A stretch of DNA of 11,192 bases from JBNGDW01 sp049975325 (GTDB taxonomy: Bacteria > Cloacimonadota > Cloacimonadia > JGIOTU-2 > JBNGDW01), in assembly GCA_049975325.1 (NCBI GenBank), contig JBNGDW010000057.1, positions 1 through 11,192 of the forward strand, given 5' to 3'. Below are positions 1 through 7,094 of this stretch, piece by piece. The notes under the pieces were generated by a model. It saw only the letters and a list, made by a program, of their open reading frames with translations, was not told where the DNA came from and ran no database searches. Position numbers and translations under genes: made by a program. How positions within the stretch are numbered: the stretch's first letter is position 1; each line of letters opens with the position of its first letter.

Positions 1-1075
1 CAAGGTTTTCAAATTCAGAGATATCTTTAAAGCCTGGGCACATAGCTGGCGCTTTCATCGACTCCTCATCTCTGCATTCGCACTCATTATCGCTGTTGTT
101 ATAGGTCTTTTGCTCTTTCGGCCCCCTATTCTAAGACTCTCTACCCTCTCATGTCCCTTTAAAAGTGGAGAATTCATCTTTTCTTTCAACAATATTCTTG
201 CCGTCATTTTGATTGCTCTGGTCTTTTTCATAGCGAAAATGTGTATCTCCTACTCAATCAGACGAGAAGTAGTGGATGACGAGATATTTGTAGGCTGGAA
301 AGATATTGGAAAGTTTCTGAAAAAGCATCTCAAGACTTTACTTTTCTTTATTTTAGGCTGGATTCTGGTATTTGTCCTTATCGCTTTGGGACAACTTTTC
401 TTCTATGTTATTGGGGCAATCCCGTATGTAGGCTCCCTCTGGCTCTCTATAATGTATCTTATCCCTCTTGCAATCGCCATCTTCCTTGTATTAACCCTTG
501 TGGTGTTACTCTTTGCTGATTCGTACGGGGCAGTAATTATTGGTGTGGAGCAAAAATCTGCAATGGATACTATAATTGATCTTTACCACCTTGTAAAAGA
601 CCATGCCATCTATATCATTGTCTGTGAATTTCTTTCATTACTAGTAGGCTTGATAGCATATATGTTTGTCCTCGCAGTTATGCAGGGTAGTGTTGCATTT
701 ACCAGCGGGGGAGCAGAACTTATCATGGGTAGAGAATTCACAAAAATCACCCTGCCATCCTTCTTCCAGTTTCTTAATTCCCTCTTCCCAGGACTCAATC
801 TTTTCGCGGGAGCAGGCGGATATTACCTTGTTCCAGGATTTATTATCGGCATCTTTCTTATCATTGTCGGCGCGGTCGGCTTTTCATATATATTAACATA
901 TATGACAAGTGCTGAAACCTTTATCTATCTTTCTACCCAGGCAAAATTCTACCCGAAAAAAGAAGAACCCGAAGAAGAAGCCCCAGAAGAGGAAGAAGCA
1001 GAAAAAGAAGAGGAAACCGAAGAATCACCAGAAGAGGAAAAGAAAGATACAGACTCAGAAGAAGAAAAAGAATAA
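1..1075 (+). CDS. Multi-pass membrane protein with acidic C-terminal tail (5' partial)
   Basis: The reading frame is open to the left edge: the first whole codon is at 2-4, and 36 in-frame residues precede the first in-window TTG at 110. The true start therefore lies upstream, and 357 residues are visible. About six hydrophobic segments can be seen, near visible residues 21-39, 64-84, 112-140, 148-172, 202-228 and 275-302. The first lies entirely upstream of the TTG, so TTG is not the start. The last 39 residues (319-357) are almost only charged: 22 Glu, 2 Asp and several Lys, with a few Pro, Ala, Ser and Thr. This tail is probably disordered. Its sense strand is nearly all purine. A strong terminator follows 31 bp after the stop. 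I recognise no catalytic motif and assign no function. An integral inner-membrane protein is well supported; anything more is not. Confidence 0.85.
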   Translation, partial: KVFKFRDIFKAWAHSWRFHRLLISAFALIIAVVIGLLLFRPPILRLSTLSCPFKSGEFIFSFNNILAVILIALVFFIAKMCISYSIRREVVDDEIFVGWKDIGKFLKKHLKTLLFFILGWILVFVLIALGQLFFYVIGAIPYVGSLWLSIMYLIPLAIAIFLVLTLVVLLFADSYGAVIIGVEQKSAMDTIIDLYHLVKDHAIYIIVCEFLSLLVGLIAYMFVLAVMQGSVAFTSGGAELIMGREFTKITLPSFFQFLNSLFPGLNLFAGAGGYYLVPGFIIGIFLIIVGAVGFSYILTYMTSAETFIYLSTQAKFYPKKEEPEEEAPEEEEAEKEEETEESPEEEKKDTDSEEEKE

Positions 1076-1106
1076 CTTTACAAAACTTAGTGGTAATTTT
1101 GACATT

Positions 1107-1145
1107 AACGCAGAAAGTTTGATTTGCTTTCTGCGTTTCTATTTC
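1107..1145 (+). terminator. Rho-independent terminator after the acidic-tail membrane protein
   Basis: A perfect 11-bp inverted repeat, AACGCAGAAAG (1107-1117) and CTTTCTGCGTT (1127-1137), encloses a 9-nt loop. A T-rich run, TTCTATTT, follows. It lies 31 bp after the stop at 1075 and ahead of the aldolase gene, so it should separate the two + strand transcription units. Confidence 0.85.
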
Positions 1146-1252
1146 CTGATCCAAGATAGAGAGGAGATGAAAAGATAATTAAAAAGCGATGCTAAAAAAC
1201 CGATGTAAATAGTTAATTATAAAAATCAGAATAAAGATAGAAAGGGTGAGAT

Positions 1253-2224
1253 ATGGTGAATTACAAAGAATTAGGATTCGAAAATACAAAGGATATGTTT
1301 GCTAACGCTATGGCTGGAGGCTATGCAATACCTGCCTATAATTTCAATAATATGGAGCAACTACAGGCAATCATTACGGCTTGTGTAGAAACGCGTTCGC
1401 CCGTCATTCTTCAGGTTTCTCGTGGTGCCCGCAAATATGCAAATCAAACCCTTCTTCAGTATATGGCACAGGGTGCAATCGAATTGATGAAAACTTTGGG
1501 CAAGCCGATCCCAATAGCACTCCATCTCGATCACGGCGATAGCTATGAACTTTGTGTAAGTTGCATAGAATCCGGATTTTCCTCCGTTATGATTGACGGA
1601 TCCGCACTTCCTTATCAAGAAAATATAGTCCTAACAAAAAAGGTTGTGGACTTTGCCCATAAATTTGATGTTACTGTAGAAGGCGAACTCGGAGTGCTTG
1701 CTGGGATAGAAGAGGATGTTTCTGCTGAGAAATCTCATTATACAAATCCTGATGATGTAGCAGATTTTGTAAAAAGGACATCTGTAGACTCTCTCGCAAT
1801 CTCCATTGGCACCTCCCATGGTGCATACAAATTTAAAGTAAGGCCTGGAGAGCAGATTCCTCCCCTAAGATTTGATATTCTAAAAGAGATAGAACAGAGG
1901 ATTCCTGGCTTTCCAATAGTTCTTCATGGTGCTTCTTCCATACCACAAAAATATGTAGAGACTATAAATAAGTACGGAGGTAATCTTACCGGGGCAGTAG
2001 GGGTTCCAGAAGAGCAGCTTAGACTTGCGGCAAAATCAGCTGTATGCAAGATAAATATTGATTCAGATGGAAGACTGGCAATGACCGCAAAAGTTAGAGA
2101 AGTGCTGGCAAACGAGCCATCTGTTTTTGACCCAAGAAAATATCTTGGACCCGCTCGTGAAGAGCTTATAGCGATGTATAAGCATAAAAATATATCTGTA
2201 CTTGGCTCTGCAAACAAAGCTTGA
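1253..2224 (+). CDS. fba: Class II (zinc-dependent) fructose-bisphosphate aldolase
   Basis: This enzyme cleaves fructose 1,6-bisphosphate reversibly into dihydroxyacetone phosphate and glyceraldehyde 3-phosphate in cytosolic glycolysis and gluconeogenesis. The 323-residue length fits the class II family. Visible signatures are YNFNN (29-33), HLDHGD (91-96, with Asp93 as the likely catalytic acid and His94 as a zinc ligand), VEGELG (142-147), GTSHG (186-190, His189 likely zinc ligand), LHGASS (224-229, His225 likely zinc ligand) and KINIDSD (266-272), which matches the phosphate-binding NIDTD motif. The ATG is preceded by GGGTGAG (1244-1250) at close spacing. The gene stands alone: a terminator lies upstream and a convergent gene ends 44 bp downstream. 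The AT-rich leader 1146-1240 should contain its promoter, but I see no confident -35/-10 pair. No clear hairpin lies in the 44-bp gap after it. A related tagatose-bisphosphate aldolase is the main alternative. Confidence 0.95.
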   Translation: MVNYKELGFENTKDMFANAMAGGYAIPAYNFNNMEQLQAIITACVETRSPVILQVSRGARKYANQTLLQYMAQGAIELMKTLGKPIPIALHLDHGDSYELCVSCIESGFSSVMIDGSALPYQENIVLTKKVVDFAHKFDVTVEGELGVLAGIEEDVSAEKSHYTNPDDVADFVKRTSVDSLAISIGTSHGAYKFKVRPGEQIPPLRFDILKEIEQRIPGFPIVLHGASSIPQKYVETINKYGGNLTGAVGVPEEQLRLAAKSAVCKINIDSDGRLAMTAKVREVLANEPSVFDPRKYLGPAREELIAMYKHKNISVLGSANKA

Positions 2225-2268
2225 AAATTTTCTTTTCCAATAAAATTGCTAAGTAATTATTTATTTTC

Positions 2269-2661
2269 TCAGCCTATTCCAGAGGAATCGATCTTTCTCT
2301 CTATGTAATTTTTTATCACTTTTTTGAAGGGTCCCCTACTGATGGGGATAAGGCACAAAATACCGGCGAGATCTGTCAAAATTCCAGGAGTGATAAGCAT
2401 CACCGCACCGGCGAGAATCAGTGCGCCGTCAAAGAGATGATCTGCTGGAAAAATCCCGCTTGCCACATCATTTTGGATTGCCTGAATTACCCAAACTCCC
2501 TGTTCACGAGCAAGATATGCACCAACCAGCCCTGTTATGATAATAATTGCAACCGTACGCCAGAATCCGATATACATCCCAATACGGATAAGAATCGCCA
2601 GTTCGACAAGTGGTACTACAATAAAAATAAGAAAAAGTGTGAAACTAACCTTGCGGGTCAT
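2269..2661 (-). CDS. fxsA: FxsA family membrane protein
   Basis: This is a 130-residue inner-membrane protein of the FxsA family (PF04186), named for E. coli FxsA, whose overproduction relieves F-plasmid exclusion of phage T7. The general cellular role is unknown. The family pattern is clear: a first helix ending VVPLVELAILIRIG (15-28), a second helix around 33-51 ending in the AYLAREQG motif (48-55), then a long hydrophobic region (77-104) with the LITPGILTD turn (89-97), and a basic C-terminal segment. The ATG overlaps the TGA of the preceding gene in an ATGA junction, so the two are probably translationally coupled. It is the last gene of the - strand cluster and converges on the aldolase gene. 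Confidence 0.9.
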   Translation of the reverse strand: MTRKVSFTLFLIFIVVPLVELAILIRIGMYIGFWRTVAIIIITGLVGAYLAREQGVWVIQAIQNDVASGIFPADHLFDGALILAGAVMLITPGILTDLAGILCLIPISRGPFKKVIKNYIERKIDSSGIG

Positions 2662-2909
2662 TTCATGCGTTCTGGGGGACTCTCTGAATCCTTTGCCTTT
2701 TTCGGACGAATAAGAAGAGCAAGGGGAACCAATACCACATAACCAATCACAAGCATAATAGCGCCAACATCTGGTGATGCATTTACTACACCAAAACCAA
2801 TAATTACTACAATGATAGCGGATATAAGTAAAAGCGAATTTATCTTGCCGAAAATGAGGTTGCTCGCTTTATTTTTTCTGGGTTTTGCCTTTTTTCTGGA
2901 CTTTTCCAT
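2658..2909 (-). CDS. DUF3098-like small membrane protein
   Basis: This is an 83-residue protein with a very basic N-terminus (MEKSRKKAKPRKNK) and two hydrophobic helices near residues 24-43 and 48-67, followed by RPKKAK and a polar tail. The short basic head, two helices, and a conserved-looking GY-V-LVP segment before a basic end recall DUF3098-type proteins of Bacteroidetes and neighbouring phyla. I infer this from pattern only. I chose the ATG at 2909 because GGAG lies 10 nt upstream; an in-frame ATG at 2933 would add eight residues but has no Shine-Dalgarno. The start lies inside the TPR gene (41-bp overlap), and the stop overlaps the FxsA start by 4 bp. Function unknown. Confidence 0.75.
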   Translation of the reverse strand: MEKSRKKAKPRKNKASNLIFGKINSLLLISAIIVVIIGFGVVNASPDVGAIMLVIGYVVLVPLALLIRPKKAKDSESPPERMK

Positions 2910-4860
2910 TTGATACCCACTCCGAATTATCATGGGATAAAACTTTTAAAAGCATTTCCTCTGCTTTTTTTCTATCCTCTAAATTATTATCTATTTTAAT
3001 CGCCAATTCCCAATTTTCCTTAGCTTTATTAATATTTCCCAGCTTCCAATATATATTTCCCAAATGATATCGTACCGATGTATCCTGCAAATCATTCTCA
3101 ATCACCAGACTCATTGCTTCAAGGGCCCTTTGATAGTCGCCAATTTTGTAATATGCCCATGCTAGACTATCCCATATATAAAGATTATCTGAATCAATTG
3201 CTACAGCTTTTTTTAGCAATTTGAGCCCAGTATAGAGGCGTATATCATTATCTACCAGTGTATAGCCAAGCCAGTTAAGCAGTTCTGCATTATCTGGGAA
3301 ACGAGCCACTGCCTTTTCTAATAAAGCGATTTCACTTCTGATATTCCCCATTTGATGATAGATGCTTGCAAGTAAAAAATATGTGTCTATTCTATCTGGC
3401 TCCACCCGAATCGCCTCCTCAAGATAGGGAATCGCCTTGGCATACTCCTTTCCTGCTGCATAATAATTTCCAATCCAGAGTGTAGGAGAGATTGATACAT
3501 CGGTGCGTCTCTTCAGGATAGTCGTCACAGTAGATATATCATCACGCACTTTCAAGTAAGTATATGCTAGTAAATTTAGGAGATTATCATCATCAATTGT
3601 TTTAGTATCGATTGCTTGTAGAAGGCTATCCGCTTTCTGAAGGGAATCATTAAAGGCATAAAAATGTGCAGTGATTATACGCAATGGATAAGAAGGAGTG
3701 TCTTGCTCTTTCATCTCGAGAAAATCTGTCATACGCAAAAGAAGTTCACCCTTTTTTGTATGCTGGGAAATGTCTGCTATTGAAGTTAAATTGCGAAAGA
3801 GAAATTCATCATCCTGTATCTCTGAGAAGAGGGTGTGGGCATTTTCATAATTTGATAGCCGATATTCTGCCAGTGCCATAATTTCCAAAGTCTGATCCCG
3901 TATATTCGGCTCGAGTTCGTGCTCTTCTGCCAAAATTTTTTCGCCATATTTGAGGGCTTCATTATACTGATCAGTAAAGAAAGCAGAAACCAAAAAAATT
4001 TTCGCCAAGTTTGTATCAAATTGGGAAGGTGCAAGATATTCACCATATATGAGAACCTTATCATATTGCTTTGTGAAATAATACGAGAAAATTATCTCAC
4101 GAATGGATGTATGGGGCAAGAATGGTGCATTTTTCTTTGCGGTCTCAAGATACTCAAGAGCAGTGGAATACTCTTTTTTTTGAAAATAATAATGTCCCAA
4201 CATAAGATTGGCTTGCACATGGTCAGGATGATGGTTGATAATTCTTTTGAGGGTGGTGACAAATTTTTCCTCTTCTTGCTGCTCTCCATATACCATAGCA
4301 ATTCGGTAAAGTGTTGTAGCATCATCTTCAGCATCGGCATCTGATTTTTCAAGATACCTTTTCGCATCCCGCTGGTGCCCTTGCTGCATGGCAATTTCAT
4401 ATAGTGCAAAGTACAGTTTATCTTTATTATTTTTGCTTATTTTGGCCGCTTTTTCAAAATAGTGACGCGCATTTGTTAAATCACCTGTCTGGGCATAGGC
4501 TTCCGCAATCATCTTGGTAATATCCTCATCTTGTACGTCATTCCAGGAGGCTTTCTTGCTTAATTCAATTATTTTTTGATAATCCTGGAGAGAGGAGAGA
4601 GCGACGAGGCGTTCTTTTATGATTTCTACAGAGCCAGGATCAAGCTGTTGGGCTATTTCATACAAAGAATCTGCTTGGGTAAAATCCCCCTGCTCCATTG
4701 CCATCTTGCCAAGCGAAAAATAATACAAAGCATGGCCAGAAGCAAATAAAGAGGTCGAGCTCAGCAGAAAAAATATTACAAGGAGGAAAACCCGTGAATT
4801 AAGATGCCCCCAATATTTATAGATGGGTCGAATATTGAAATGTGATTGAACGATCAACAT
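2869..4860 (-). CDS. Secreted or membrane-anchored TPR-repeat protein
   Basis: This is a 663-residue protein built almost wholly of tetratricopeptide repeats, which act as protein-protein scaffolds. A hydrophobic segment at 24-38, followed by SLFASG (37-42), looks like a signal peptide and predicts export to the periplasm or outer membrane. Clear TPR units are near 44-77, 114-147, 214-247, 460-492, 493-525, 561-594 and 596-629. Residues 527-560 carry the LNWLGYTLVD-type variant that often precedes a DSLAWAYY repeat in Gram-negative TPR proteins. The middle (250-450) is helical but degenerate. The C-terminus is Lys/Gln rich. The ATG lies 44 bp inside the preceding barrel gene and has no Shine-Dalgarno, so translation may be coupled. 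The 23-residue stretch before the hydrophobic core is unusually long for a signal peptide, but I see no better in-frame start. Function is not known; a scaffold for its barrel neighbour is an inference. Confidence 0.85.
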   Translation of the reverse strand: MLIVQSHFNIRPIYKYWGHLNSRVFLLVIFFLLSSTSLFASGHALYYFSLGKMAMEQGDFTQADSLYEIAQQLDPGSVEIIKERLVALSSLQDYQKIIELSKKASWNDVQDEDITKMIAEAYAQTGDLTNARHYFEKAAKISKNNKDKLYFALYEIAMQQGHQRDAKRYLEKSDADAEDDATTLYRIAMVYGEQQEEEKFVTTLKRIINHHPDHVQANLMLGHYYFQKKEYSTALEYLETAKKNAPFLPHTSIREIIFSYYFTKQYDKVLIYGEYLAPSQFDTNLAKIFLVSAFFTDQYNEALKYGEKILAEEHELEPNIRDQTLEIMALAEYRLSNYENAHTLFSEIQDDEFLFRNLTSIADISQHTKKGELLLRMTDFLEMKEQDTPSYPLRIITAHFYAFNDSLQKADSLLQAIDTKTIDDDNLLNLLAYTYLKVRDDISTVTTILKRRTDVSISPTLWIGNYYAAGKEYAKAIPYLEEAIRVEPDRIDTYFLLASIYHQMGNIRSEIALLEKAVARFPDNAELLNWLGYTLVDNDIRLYTGLKLLKKAVAIDSDNLYIWDSLAWAYYKIGDYQRALEAMSLVIENDLQDTSVRYHLGNIYWKLGNINKAKENWELAIKIDNNLEDRKKAEEMLLKVLSHDNSEWVSNGKVQKKGKTQKK

Positions 4861-5584
4861 TTTCGAATTGGTTATTCAGAATATCACGGAAATTAAATTT
4901 GATAAGTACATTTTGGGCGGCATAAATCTGCAATCCAGCATTGAGATATCCTTTCCCATCTCCAAAGGCCTGACCACTGTTGTCATTCCAGGCAAAATCA
5001 TATTCCATGAGCAAAGATATTTGTGGGTTGATACTCTTGTCAATTCCAAGGAATAGATTCAGATCTTTATCCCCATCATCTCGTTCAGTGCTTAAATTCA
5101 CTCCACCATGGATACCAAGGTTGCCAAGAATCTGAAAATTTCTACTCACCACTGCATAGAATCCTTTTGATTTGATTTCATGGCGGTTAACCTCGACCGT
5201 ATCCTGACCCCTGGGTTTCTCCTCTACATAAGCACCATATCCCCTAGAGTCAAAACCAATAGCAATCCCTGGCATGTCAGGAGATTCATCAAATATGCGA
5301 TATTTTACAAATACTGCTGGATAGGACAGCCAATCTGGCTCTTTATCGCCAATAATCTTGTTGCCGCCATATTCTACTCCAAACATCAGTCTTGGGACAA
5401 TTCCTACACCAGCACCGAAATTCAGCCCTCCATCTTTATAGATGGCTATAGGGAAACATGCTTCACCTCTCTGCAAAATGCCAGCAGTTGGTACATCAAT
5501 CAGTCGGGTAAACTCTTGCATTTCTTGAGCCCCAAGAAATGAGCAAATACTTACCATCATTATACAGATTAGTATTTTTTTCAC
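4817..5584 (-). CDS. Predicted outer-membrane beta-barrel protein (YjbH-like style)
   Basis: This 255-residue protein has a typical signal peptide (Lys2-Lys3, hydrophobic core 4-17, likely cleavage after LGA or LGAQ at 17-20). The mature part is rich in Gly, aromatic and alternating polar/hydrophobic segments, such as FGAGVGIV, LMFGVEYGG, GIAIGFDSRGYGAY and LLMEYDFAW, as expected of beta-strands in an outer-membrane barrel. It ends in an amphipathic strand, SITFQYSTHL. The IDVPTAGIL segment (29-37) near the N-terminus resembles barrel proteins annotated as YjbH-like in candidate phyla; I infer this from memory of the pattern. The start is GTG at 5584, with GGAGG 4 nt upstream. Its 3' end overlaps the TPR gene by 44 bp, so the two are probably co-expressed. 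No enzymatic motif is visible and the cargo or role is unknown. Confidence 0.75.
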   Translation of the reverse strand: MKKILICIMMVSICSFLGAQEMQEFTRLIDVPTAGILQRGEACFPIAIYKDGGLNFGAGVGIVPRLMFGVEYGGNKIIGDKEPDWLSYPAVFVKYRIFDESPDMPGIAIGFDSRGYGAYVEEKPRGQDTVEVNRHEIKSKGFYAVVSRNFQILGNLGIHGGVNLSTERDDGDKDLNLFLGIDKSINPQISLLMEYDFAWNDNSGQAFGDGKGYLNAGLQIYAAQNVLIKFNFRDILNNQFENVDRSITFQYSTHL

Positions 5585-5639
5585 TTTGCCTCCATTTAAG
5601 CATTTATTATCATACCATTTGTTACTTTTGCTAATTGAG

Positions 5640-5645
5640 TGTCAA
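5640..5645 (-). promoter_or_regulatory. Possible -35 element ahead of the barrel gene
   Basis: The - strand has a consensus TTGACA here, 55 nt before the GTG at 5584. The only good -10 match, TATGAT at 5609-5614, is 25 bp away, which is too far for a standard sigma-70 promoter. The matches at 15-18 bp spacing are weak. The call is tentative; it would explain separate expression of the barrel/TPR cluster. Confidence 0.25.
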
Positions 5646-5673
5646 GAAGATTATTATGAACCTCGTTTTTGCG

Positions 5674-5686
5674 GCCCTATCAGGGC
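5674..5686 (-). other. Small hairpin just after the acyltransferase stop
   Basis: GCCCT (5674-5678) and AGGGC (5682-5686) form a perfect 5-bp stem with a 3-nt loop. It starts within a few bases of the TGA at 5689-5691. No T-run follows on the - strand (CGCAAAAACG comes next), so it does not fit an intrinsic terminator. It could pause polymerase or stabilise the upstream mRNA end. Confidence 0.4.
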
Positions 5687-5688
5687 AC

Positions 5689-6597
5689 TCAATTATATAC
5701 CAGAGTTTTGCTTTCCAGTAGATTTTTGCGCCATCTTTTATGCAGCCAAAACCATTGAGTCGGATACCGAATTATCCATTCCTCCAAGAGTTTAGTAAAT
5801 TGCTGTGTATAGAAGATGATATCTTCATTCATAGACTGGCGAGGTGTAAATAACTTCATTTCGGTAACATAAAGAGAGAATTTCCCATTTGGGCTGCGAA
5901 TGCAAGTTGCGAAAAGGACAGGACAACCTTGTTTTAAGGCGATTCTTGCTATACCCTGCGGCGTTGATGCAGGCTTTGCAAAAAAATTCACAATTATACC
6001 TCGCTTGCCAGCATGTTGATCCCCTAACATAAGGACAAGACAGTTTTTTCTTAATGCCTGGATAATGCCTCGTAATGCGTATTTTTTAGGAATAAGATGG
6101 CTCTCCAATCTACCACAATCAGTCCGAATATGGTTGATAAATGCATTAAAATATGGATTGCGTTGTTTCTGGATAACGGCATATAGCTTGCCTGTATGCG
6201 CTTCTATGACCTGTGCTCCTAATTCCCAGTTCCCCAGATGCCCCATTATAAGGATAGCCCCTTTTTTATGTGAAAGTGCCTTACTAATATTTTCCAATCC
6301 ATAAATTTTAATATAGCGATGCAATTCAGAGAGCGATTTTCCAGCAAACCAAACGAATTCTACCGCATTACAGGCAAGATTAATGTAAGTCTCTCTCGCA
6401 AGAGAGTCTATTTCCTTTTTTGATTTTTGAGGGAAGGCAAGTTGCAACTGGCTTTTCACTACCTTAACGCGAATCCGTAATACAAAATAGACAAACAATG
6501 CTATAAGCCTACCAAGCAGCAATGAATACTCATGTGGTAAGACCTTTACAAGGAAATAAATTATTTTGCATAGTAAAATCTCAAGCCGGTCTTGCAT
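5689..6597 (-). CDS. LpxL/HtrB-family lipid A biosynthesis acyltransferase
   Basis: This is a 302-residue member of the lysophospholipid/lipid A acyltransferase family, which adds secondary acyl chains to Kdo-lipid A at the cytoplasmic face of the inner membrane. An N-terminal hydrophobic anchor lies around 12-40. The catalytic H-X4-E motif is GHLGNWE (119-125; His120, Glu125). It is followed by GDQHAGKRG (192-200) and a PASTPQGIARIALKQG-type segment, then the family C-terminal signature YPTQWFWLHKRWR (278-290). Length is normal for the family. The ATG lies 17 bp after the dCMP deaminase stop and has no evident Shine-Dalgarno. Which secondary chain it adds (LpxL-like or LpxM-like), or whether it acts on another lipid, cannot be told from sequence. 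The nearby heptosyltransferase supports an LPS role. Confidence 0.92.
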   Translation of the reverse strand: MQDRLEILLCKIIYFLVKVLPHEYSLLLGRLIALFVYFVLRIRVKVVKSQLQLAFPQKSKKEIDSLARETYINLACNAVEFVWFAGKSLSELHRYIKIYGLENISKALSHKKGAILIMGHLGNWELGAQVIEAHTGKLYAVIQKQRNPYFNAFINHIRTDCGRLESHLIPKKYALRGIIQALRKNCLVLMLGDQHAGKRGIIVNFFAKPASTPQGIARIALKQGCPVLFATCIRSPNGKFSLYVTEMKLFTPRQSMNEDIIFYTQQFTKLLEEWIIRYPTQWFWLHKRWRKNLLESKTLVYN

Positions 6598-6614
6598 TTT
6601 ATTTAAGTCTGATA

Positions 6615-7094
6615 TCAGATAAGTGTACGGATTTCTTTAGAAGAAGGATCGTATAGAATCACCTGCACACCTGCACTCTTAAACATCTCTTCTGCGAGTT
6701 TATCAGGATATGGCTCGCCTACATAGACGGTTTTTATCTCAGCATTTATTATCATCTTTGCACAAATTGAGCATGGTTGATGTGTGCAATACATAGTAGC
6801 GTCCTTTATTGATACTCCGTTCACTGCTGCCTGAATGATTGCATTTTGTTCTGCATGCACTCCGCGGCAAAGCTCATGCCGTTCGCCAGGGGGCACATTC
6901 AACTTCTCACGAAGACATCCTGTGCTCTCGCAGTGGGGTACTCCCTTGGGTGCCCCATTGTAGCCAGTGGAAAGAATCTGATTGTTGCTCACAATAATTG
7001 CCCCAACCTGCCGACGCAAGCAGGTAGAACGCGAGGAAACAATCTGGGCAATCTGCATAAAATAATCATTCCATAACGGCCGTTCTGTTTTCAT
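6615..7094 (-). CDS. Deoxycytidylate (dCMP) deaminase
   Basis: This enzyme converts dCMP to dUMP, supplying thymidylate synthase with substrate for dTTP. The 159-residue protein has the zinc cytidine-deaminase core: HAEQNAI (80-86; His80 zinc ligand, Glu82 catalytic) and PCSICAK (107-113; Cys108 and Cys111 zinc ligands). The stretch Cys55, Cys60, His73 and Cys76, in the pattern CESTGC then HELC, matches the second metal-binding region of dCMP deaminases of the ComEB/T4 type and argues against a cytidine or tRNA-adenosine deaminase. The NGAPKGVPHC segment (46-55) is also typical. The ATG has GGAAG about 5 nt upstream. The gene overlaps the end of the glycosyltransferase gene by 29 bp, so it belongs to the same operon although its function is unrelated to LPS. 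Confidence 0.95.
   Translation of the reverse strand: MKTERPLWNDYFMQIAQIVSSRSTCLRRQVGAIIVSNNQILSTGYNGAPKGVPHCESTGCLREKLNVPPGERHELCRGVHAEQNAIIQAAVNGVSIKDATMYCTHQPCSICAKMIINAEIKTVYVGEPYPDKLAEEMFKSAGVQVILYDPSSKEIRTLI

Noticed and set aside
110..112. TTG as the start of the first + strand membrane-protein gene
   Set aside because: The frame stays open to the window edge and encodes a complete membrane helix upstream, so the gene is a 5' partial and this TTG is internal.
1166..1177. Three-codon mini-ORF (ATG AAA AGA TAA) right after AGGAG in the aldolase leader
   Set aside because: A good ribosome-binding look-alike, but too short to be a meaningful leader peptide, with no attenuator hairpin near it. 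Chance is likely in A/G-rich sequence.
2225..2268. Bidirectional terminator between the convergent aldolase and fxsA genes
   Set aside because: The gap is AT-rich with T-rich ends, but only weak, interrupted A/T pairing can be drawn, so I do not call a terminator.
2931..2933. Upstream ATG for the two-helix protein
   Set aside because: It has no Shine-Dalgarno, while the ATG at 2909 has GGAG at acceptable spacing and begins the conserved-looking basic head.
3684..4409. Open frames on both strands inside the TPR gene (up to 141 codons)
   Set aside because: They lie wholly within a well-supported TPR coding sequence, have Cys/Ile/Phe-rich or Trp/Met-rich random-looking translations and show no domain; they are shadows.
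5674..5686. Intrinsic terminator after the acyltransferase gene
   Set aside because: The stem is only 5 bp and no T-run follows in the direction of transcription; kept only as a hairpin.
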